This document shows, piece by piece, positions 4,982 through 8,524 of a stretch of 8,524 nt of DNA. A model generated the notes under the pieces. The model saw nothing but the letters and a program-made list of their open reading frames with translations, was not told the origin of the DNA and made no database searches. Position numbers and translations under genes: made by a program. Within the stretch, counting starts at the first letter, position 1. Every line of letters starts with the position of its first letter. The DNA is from Candidatus Gastranaerophilales bacterium (GTDB lineage Bacteria; Cyanobacteriota; Vampirovibrionia; Gastranaerophilales; Gastranaerophilaceae), in assembly GCA_900767135.1 (NCBI GenBank), contig CAAFYU010000007.1, positions 1-8,524 on the forward strand. Reading direction: 5' to 3'.

Positions 4982-6042
4982 TATACGGGCTCTCCGTTTC
5001 TTTTCTTGTCGATATATTCGTCTATAATCTGGTTATAAATAAGTCTATACTCATCATTTGCAGGTTCTAAATTAATAGAAGCTCTATATGATGCAACAGC
5101 TTGTTCAATTTCACCTTTAAGATAATGTGCATTACCCAAAAGCATATATGTCAAAGCGTTGTTAGGTTTAATTCTCAAAACTTGTTTATACAAATCCATT
5201 GCCATATCCAAGTGATTGAAGTTTGTAAACAAGTTAGCTTTCAAAATCTGTGCATTAATTTCTTTTGGAGCAATTTGTTCAGCTTTATCATACATAGCAA
5301 CAGCCATGTCGTATTCACCGAATTCAGAAAGTGCAATCGCATAACAGGTATATGCTTTGTAATTATCACCTTCCATTTGAAGTGCTTTTTCAAAATAAGC
5401 ATAAGCTTTTTCACGCTCTTTCATCAAAGTAAGTGTGTTTCCGATACAAATTGCAACGATTTTGTTGTCAGGATTTAGCACAAAAACACGTTTGTAAAGA
5501 TCCAAAGCTGTTTCATAATCAAACAATTTAAAACAAACATTACCCATATCAATCAATGCCGTAATGTTTTCCGGATCAAGCGACAATGCTTTTTCGTAAT
5601 ATGCTTTTGCTTCAATATAATCTTCTTTATCCTGATACAAAAGTGCAATTGCGTTATAAATTTCAGGATTTGTAGAATTCAAATCTATCGCTCTATTATA
5701 ATAGAAAAGTGCTTTATCAAAGTTTTTCCATTCCGCAAAAACATTTCCCATATTGTAATAAATAAGGAAGTTTTTAGGATTTACGTTTAAAGCTCGGTTG
5801 TAATAAGAAAGAGATTTTCTAAAATCTTTTTCATAAAACCACATTGTACCCATTCCAACAAGTGCCTGAACATCGTCCGGTTTTATCGCCAAAAGACTGT
5901 CCAAAACAGACATTACTTTGTCATAATCCTCAATTTGAAGATAAAGTTCTGACAATCTATGGTAATTTTCGATATTTTGCGGATTTTTTGCCATCTCCAA
6001 AGTTAATTCGTTAATTTTATTATTAATATCTTGTTTGTTCAT
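4981..6042 (-). CDS. tetratricopeptide-repeat protein, nine repeats
   Basis: The 353-residue product is almost entirely TPR superhelix. Nine units of exactly 34 residues run from about 24 to 329, with the turn proline at 55, 89, 157, 191, 259, 293 and 327; the units at 123 and 225 lack it. Examples are MGNVFAEWKNFDKALFYYNRAI and IALLYQDKEDYIEAKAYYEKAL. There is no signal peptide, membrane segment or extra domain, so it is probably a cytoplasmic scaffold for protein-protein contacts. The ATG has GAGGA about 7 bases upstream and a promoter at 6077-6105. Its stop overlaps the start of the Tic20-like membrane protein, suggesting that the two products act together, perhaps with the TPR protein at the membrane. 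The binding partner cannot be deduced. Confidence 0.9.
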   Translation of the reverse strand: MNKQDINNKINELTLEMAKNPQNIENYHRLSELYLQIEDYDKVMSVLDSLLAIKPDDVQALVGMGTMWFYEKDFRKSLSYYNRALNVNPKNFLIYYNMGNVFAEWKNFDKALFYYNRAIDLNSTNPEIYNAIALLYQDKEDYIEAKAYYEKALSLDPENITALIDMGNVCFKLFDYETALDLYKRVFVLNPDNKIVAICIGNTLTLMKEREKAYAYFEKALQMEGDNYKAYTCYAIALSEFGEYDMAVAMYDKAEQIAPKEINAQILKANLFTNFNHLDMAMDLYKQVLRIKPNNALTYMLLGNAHYLKGEIEQAVASYRASINLEPANDEYRLIYNQIIDEYIDKKRNGEPV

Positions 6043-6076
6043 TATCTATCCTCAAATTGCTTGATTTACACAAATA

Positions 6077-6105
6077 AGTATATATTCTTTTGTCGAAATT
6101 TGCAA
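6077..6105 (-). promoter_or_regulatory. promoter of the TPR / Tic20-like operon
   Basis: On the minus strand TTGCAA (6105-6100) is followed after 17 bases by TATACT (6082-6077), giving a start near 6070 and a leader of about 28 bases. The -35 box lies between two direct copies of TCGAAAT (plus-strand 6093-6099 and 6113-6119) spaced 20 bp apart. Confidence 0.6.
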
Positions 6106-6157
6106 GAGTTTATCGAAATATTAAAATTTTTACACCACGTCAAAAACAAATCACTAA

Positions 6158-6185
6158 CAAAAGAAAAGGCTCCAAAAATGAAGCC
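6158..6185 (-). terminator. Rho-independent terminator of rsfS
   Basis: On the minus strand GGCTTC pairs with GGAGCC (6 bp, one U-G pair) around an ATTTTT loop, followed by TTTTCTTTT. It starts 10 bases after the rsfS stop codon and separates rsfS from the promoter of the TPR operon. Confidence 0.75.
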
Positions 6186-6195
6186 AATTACGTTA

Positions 6196-6585
6196 TTAAA
6201 AAGTCTTGTATTCTTCTGAAAGTTCTTTCCATTCAGCTTCTGGAATGCTGAATGCGTGGCTCCAGAATTTTTCGATTGCATAAGTTTCACGTTCTTCTTT
6301 ATGCAAAATGTGAACTACAACATCGCCGTAATCCAACAAGTTCCAGCGATTTTTCATATCGTTTTCCATTCTGACAGGAGAGCGAGAAAATAATTCCTTA
6401 ATTCTTTCTTTTGTGTTGTTCATCAATGCTTTTACTTGCGGTGTTGAATCCCCTGTAACAATTACAAAGTAATCCGCCAAAGATGAAACGTTACTGATAT
6501 TCAAAATTGTAATATCTTTTCCTAACTTTTCGTCCAATGTTCTTGCAATAACGCAAGCGAGTTTTTTTGAATCAATATCTGTCAT
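6196..6585 (-). CDS. rsfS: ribosomal silencing factor RsfS (Iojap family)
   Basis: RsfS binds L14 on the large subunit and blocks joining to the 30S subunit, lowering translation when nutrients run short. The 129-residue product begins MTDIDSKKLACVIARTLDEK and carries the family core ADYFVIVTGDSTPQVKAL (about 37-54), the DYGDVVVHIL strand (85-94) and ETYAIEKFWSHA (100-111), close to the usual REFYxLExLWxDA. The start is set by an AAGGA site 7 bases upstream and by the promoter at 6610-6638. The reading frame stays open to 6702, but that extension would cross the promoter and has no ribosome-binding site. In many bacteria rsfS sits near nadD; here it stands alone, with its own terminator. Confidence 0.95.
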   Translation of the reverse strand: MTDIDSKKLACVIARTLDEKLGKDITILNISNVSSLADYFVIVTGDSTPQVKALMNNTKERIKELFSRSPVRMENDMKNRWNLLDYGDVVVHILHKEERETYAIEKFWSHAFSIPEAEWKELSEEYKTF

Positions 6586-6609
6586 AATAATTTCCTTTTT
6601 TGTTTGACT

Positions 6610-6638
6610 ATGATAGCACAATTTTTTGAACTTTGCAA
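6610..6638 (-). promoter_or_regulatory. rsfS promoter
   Basis: On the minus strand TTGCAA (6638-6633), a 17-base spacer and TATCAT (6615-6610) preceded by TGC form a good extended -10 promoter. The expected start is near 6603, leaving about 18 bases of leader with the AAGGA site. The -35 box is part of the left arm of the 30-bp dyad at 6631-6660. Confidence 0.7.
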
Positions 6639-6660
6639 TAAAAACTTTATTTTTGCAAAG
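6631..6660. promoter_or_regulatory. 30-bp dyad between the rsfS and comF promoters (operator candidate)
   Basis: The two ends are CTTTGCAA and TTGCAAAG, perfect reverse complements, and the inner sequence continues the symmetry with few mismatches (12 of 15 possible pairs). Each arm contains the palindrome TTGCAA, 20 bp apart, which is close to two helical turns. The left arm overlaps the rsfS -35 box and the right end lies 9 bp upstream of the comF -35. This is the layout expected for a dimeric regulator binding between divergent promoters. As RNA there is no U-run, so it is not a terminator. Confidence 0.5.
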
Positions 6661-6669
6661 CCAAGTCTG

Positions 6670-6698
6670 GTGAAATTTCTCCAATTTTATTATATAAT
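6670..6698 (+). promoter_or_regulatory. comF promoter, apparently leaderless
   Basis: GTGAAA (6670-6675, four of six consensus bases) is followed after 17 bases by a perfect TATAAT (6693-6698). Six bases separate this from the comF ATG at 6705, so transcription is expected to start at or within a base or two of the start codon. There is no Shine-Dalgarno. The geometry is identical to that of waaA. Confidence 0.65.
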
Positions 6699-6704
6699 CC
6701 AACT

Positions 6705-7349
6705 ATGTTACAAAAACTTTCAAATCTGTTAGACTGGATTTATAAAAAGAAATGCTACTTTTGCAGAAGTTCAAAAGCAGCCGTCAAAATGTGCTCAAAA
6801 TGCTACGACGATATGGATTTTCTACCTGTTCAAATTAACAGAATTATAGAAGGTAAAAAAGTTTATTGTGCCGGAGTGTATTCCAAAAACCTTCAAAAAC
6901 TTATCAGAGGGTTAAAATATCACAACCAAAAAGACTTAGCCTACTATCTTGCAAAGTTTATGGCTGAATATTTTTCAAAAATAACTGATAAAACAGATTT
7001 TGAAATAATTCCAGTACCGATTTACCCAAAACGAGAAAAAAAGAGAAAATATAACCACATGAACCTCGTAGGCGAAGAACTTGCAAGGCTTACGAACAAC
7101 TCATTGAACAAAAATTTGATAAAACGCGTAAAAGATACCAAACCTCAGTACAAACTCAAACGCCACGAACGACTTCAAAATCTCAACGGAGCTTTTGAAG
7201 TCGATAAATCAAATTACACTGGCAAAACCCTTTTGCTTATTGACGATATTTGCACAACAGGTTCAACTTTTGAAGAGATGATAAAAGAGTTTGCAAAACA
7301 TGGAATAACAGACATAATCTGCTTTGCCGCTACAACCCCATTTGATTAA
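6705..7349 (+). CDS. comF: ComF family phosphoribosyltransferase-like protein
   Basis: ComF proteins are cytoplasmic factors needed for uptake of transforming DNA in Bacillus, Haemophilus and others; the exact chemistry is unclear. The 214-residue product has the two diagnostic parts. The first is an N-terminal zinc finger with Cys17/Cys20 and Cys30/Cys33. The second is a type I phosphoribosyltransferase domain with VYSKNLQKLIRGLKYHNQKDLA (58-79), PVPIYPKREKKRKYNHMNLV (103-122), KPQYKLKRHERLQNLNGAF (146-164) and the PRPP loop LLLIDDICTTGST (176-188). Length is normal. The next gene starts 11 bp downstream and is probably cotranscribed. The start lacks a ribosome-binding site and directly follows a TATAAT promoter. 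Competence has not been shown for this lineage as far as I know, so the role is inferred from the family. Confidence 0.93.
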   Translation: MLQKLSNLLDWIYKKKCYFCRSSKAAVKMCSKCYDDMDFLPVQINRIIEGKKVYCAGVYSKNLQKLIRGLKYHNQKDLAYYLAKFMAEYFSKITDKTDFEIIPVPIYPKREKKRKYNHMNLVGEELARLTNNSLNKNLIKRVKDTKPQYKLKRHERLQNLNGAFEVDKSNYTGKTLLLIDDICTTGSTFEEMIKEFAKHGITDIICFAATTPFD

Positions 7350-7360
7350 AGGAATTCAAA

Positions 7361-7675
7361 ATGATATTAAGCGAATTTTCAAAATATTTACAATCAAGAA
7401 ATGACGATATAACTTCAAACCTCTCAACAGGCACAAAAATCCTCTGTGACTGGATTAAACTTGTAATCAACAAAAATCCTAAAAACAATGTTGACAAAAT
7501 TGTGCACAAAGAAATTATGCTTGCCGAAAACAAATCCGGCGACTTTTTTATTGTTGGAAAATCAGAAAGTGGCAGAATACTCGTAAAAGCACTATACAAC
7601 TATGCTTTAAGTTACGAGCATTACATCATGAGCAAATGGCTTGAAGATAAAAAAGCAAATGATTTTGAGAAATAA
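7361..7675 (+). CDS. small hypothetical protein cotranscribed with comF
   Basis: I do not recognise this 104-residue product. It begins MILSEFSKYLQSRNDD, has no signal peptide, membrane span or obvious motif, and looks soluble and mostly helical, with a central stretch (about 57-80: SGDFFIVGKSESGRILVK, then ALYNYA) that could form a short strand pair followed by a helix. The ATG is preceded by AAAGGAA at good distance. It begins 11 bp after comF with no terminator between, so it belongs to the comF transcript. A role linked to ComF is possible but rests on position only. Codon use looks like its neighbours. Confidence 0.75.
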   Translation: MILSEFSKYLQSRNDDITSNLSTGTKILCDWIKLVINKNPKNNVDKIVHKEIMLAENKSGDFFIVGKSESGRILVKALYNYALSYEHYIMSKWLEDKKANDFEK

Positions 7676-7690
7676 ATATTTTAAAATATT
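7675..7690. terminator. AT-only palindrome between convergent genes
   Basis: AATATTTT/AAAATATT is a perfect 16-bp palindrome beginning at the last base of the stop codon of the 104-residue gene, in a 39-bp gap before the end of the prepilin gene. Pure A/T composition makes it thermodynamically weak and it could arise by chance. It is the only terminator-like structure seen for either gene. Confidence 0.25.
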
Positions 7691-7714
7691 ATTATACAAT
7701 ATTTCATTTATTAA

Positions 7715-8443
7715 TTAAAATTTTATCGGATAGTCATCAGGAATTTTCCAGCCGTTGTTTTTTATAAGATACAGACAATGAGCACCATAAGGATATGGAT
7801 TTTTACAGCCTTCTATAAGCTCCGACCTACTAAGATTGTTATAAAAATGCAAATCAAATGAGCAACCTCGTTCTGGCCACAAATATAAGGAAAAATAATC
7901 GCGTCCGGAAACCATAGATACCAAATCTCTGTAATCTCCTGACACAAATTTTTGTTTATTAAACTTTGGATTTACATATATAACAACCCAAATATACTGG
8001 CTCACAATAGCCTCAATCCTTAATCCAGTACCATCTTTAAAAAAGACCATATACCCACCGGTACTTTCAGAATTATTCGGAGTTTTAACAGAATCAACAC
8101 TCGGAATATAATCTGCCATATAGGTTTTCCACCAATACTCTAAAAACTCAGAATTTCTTGCCTTGTCAACATCTCCCCACTCCCAAGTTGTACAAGCACC
8201 ATTTTTTTCTTCTGATAACTCAACGGCTTGGTTTAAAACAGAGTAAAGTTTAGCAAGACGAGTTTCAACAACTTTTTTCTTGTAATTTGAAACAACATTA
8301 GGAATTGTTAAAGCTGCAACAACTCCGATTATGCCGAGGGTGATGAGAACTTCGGCGAGAGTGAAAGCTGCTTTTGGAAGTGAAAAGTGAGACGTGAAAC
8401 GTGAAAAGACCGTTTCGGTTAAATTAAAATTGTTATCATGCAC
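7715..8443 (-). CDS. type IV prepilin-like (type II secretion/pseudopilin) protein
   Basis: The mature N-terminus is a class III prepilin signal: LPKA^AFTLAEVLITLG, where F27 is position +1 after cleavage following A26, Glu31 is the conserved +5 residue, and residues 27-48 form the hydrophobic helix. Position -1 is Ala rather than the usual Gly. After the helix comes NYKKKVVETRLAKLYSVLNQA, then a globular part with Cys84, Cys194, Cys213 and Cys223 and the ending LIKNNGWKIPDDYPIKF, a C-terminus I associate with Melainabacteria pseudopilins. It should be processed by a prepilin peptidase and assembled at the cytoplasmic membrane. The start is uncertain: the listed GTG has no convincing ribosome-binding site, and the frame is open, without ATG, to the right edge, so the gene may begin outside the window. 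Residues 10-22 are encoded by a dispersed repeat. Confidence 0.85.
   Translation of the reverse strand: MHDNNFNLTETVFSRFTSHFSLPKAAFTLAEVLITLGIIGVVAALTIPNVVSNYKKKVVETRLAKLYSVLNQAVELSEEKNGACTTWEWGDVDKARNSEFLEYWWKTYMADYIPSVDSVKTPNNSESTGGYMVFFKDGTGLRIEAIVSQYIWVVIYVNPKFNKQKFVSGDYRDLVSMVSGRDYFSLYLWPERGCSFDLHFYNNLSRSELIEGCKNPYPYGAHCLYLIKNNGWKIPDDYPIKF
8378..8416 (+). repeat. GTGAAAAG-type dispersed repeat, copy B, inside the prepilin leader
   Basis: This 39-bp segment matches copy A at 1470-1508 at 35 of 39 positions, including the terminal GACCGTTTC. On the coding (minus) strand it encodes exactly 13 residues, ETVFSRFTSHFSL, directly ahead of the PKAAFTLAE cleavage region. The length is a multiple of three, so the frame is kept. 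In the other copies the same sequence is intergenic. Confidence 0.75.
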
Positions 8444-8458
8444 AACTTTACTGTAACA

Positions 8459-8486
8459 TAAGTCTTCCCTGATTAGGGAAGATTTA
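8459..8486. other. 12-bp hairpin upstream of the prepilin GTG
   Basis: TCTTCCCT (8463-8470) and AGGGAAGA (8475-8482) are perfect complements around a GATT loop. Four outer pairs (TAAG with TTTA, including one G-T) extend the stem to 12 bp. On neither strand does a proper T-run follow. It lies 16 bp upstream of the GTG on the prepilin strand, so it may be a leader structure, or coding sequence if the gene starts outside the window. Confidence 0.5.
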
Positions 8487-8524
8487 GATGGGTAAGCAAT
8501 TTGATTTTTTGTTTTTATAGAAAC

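Noticed and set aside
5101..5478. Plus-strand frame antisense to the TPR gene
   Set aside because: C/F/I-rich composition typical of the complement of an AT-rich coding sequence. The TPR protein with exact 34-residue periodicity is the real gene.
6066..6290. Small frames across the rsfS terminator and TPR promoter (both strands)
   Set aside because: They span a terminator and a promoter, and their composition is not protein-like.
6586..6702. N-terminal extension of rsfS to 168 residues (start at 6702)
   Set aside because: The added 39 residues are not part of the Iojap family, have no ribosome-binding site and would run through the rsfS promoter, the dyad and the comF promoter. The ATG at 6585 has a proper AAGGA site.
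7330..7599. Minus-strand frame antisense to the 104-residue gene
   Set aside because: It overlaps the end of comF and the small plus-strand gene. The plus-strand frame has a good ribosome-binding site and operon spacing; this one has neither.

Overview
The window reads as a piece of a low-GC chromosome (about one third G+C by eye) from a bacterium with a Gram-negative type envelope. The best guess is the non-photosynthetic sister lineage of Cyanobacteria (Vampirovibrionia/Melainabacteria, order Gastranaerophilales). Four things point there: a Kdo transferase gene (waaA); a coiled-coil gene beside coaD that resembles a protein of unknown function I associate with cyanobacterial coaD loci; a Tic20-like membrane protein; and a prepilin whose N-terminus (AAFTLAEVLITLGIIGVV) and C-terminus (GWKIPDDYP) match my memory of the large pseudopilin families of gut Melainabacteria. 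This is an inference from protein resemblance, not from a database search.

Layout. (1) 1-1751, minus strand: the conserved ribosomal/secretion/elongation cluster rpmG - tRNA-Trp(CCA) - secE - nusG - rplK, with rplK running off the left edge. A GTGAAAAG-type repeat element with inverted arms sits between rpmG and the tRNA. (2) 1752-2707: a leader/terminator region, then a monocistronic coiled-coil protein gene with its own promoter and terminator. (3) 2708-4545: coaD (minus) and waaA (plus), divergent from a shared 116-bp region with two oppositely oriented TGCTATAAT promoters. (4) 4574-6042, minus: a two-gene unit, a nine-repeat TPR protein overlapping by one base a Tic20-like four-helix membrane protein. 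(5) 6196-7675: rsfS (minus) and comF plus a small unknown gene (plus), divergent around a 30-bp dyad. (6) 7715 to the right edge, minus: a type IV prepilin-like protein whose leader peptide is partly encoded by another copy of the repeat found near rpmG.

The genes are mostly housekeeping: translation (L33, L11, tRNA-Trp, RsfS), transcription elongation (NusG), protein export (SecE, perhaps the Tic20-like protein), coenzyme A synthesis (CoaD), LPS inner core (WaaA), DNA uptake (ComF, perhaps the prepilin). I see no defence system, prophage, CRISPR array or transposase. The unusual material is non-coding: a repeat family that supplies both intergenic sequence and prepilin leader codons, two plus-strand promoters whose -10 box ends exactly six bases before the ATG (predicted leaderless mRNAs), a symmetric operator-like dyad, and a hairpin with a U-run that may act as an attenuator ahead of rpmG.
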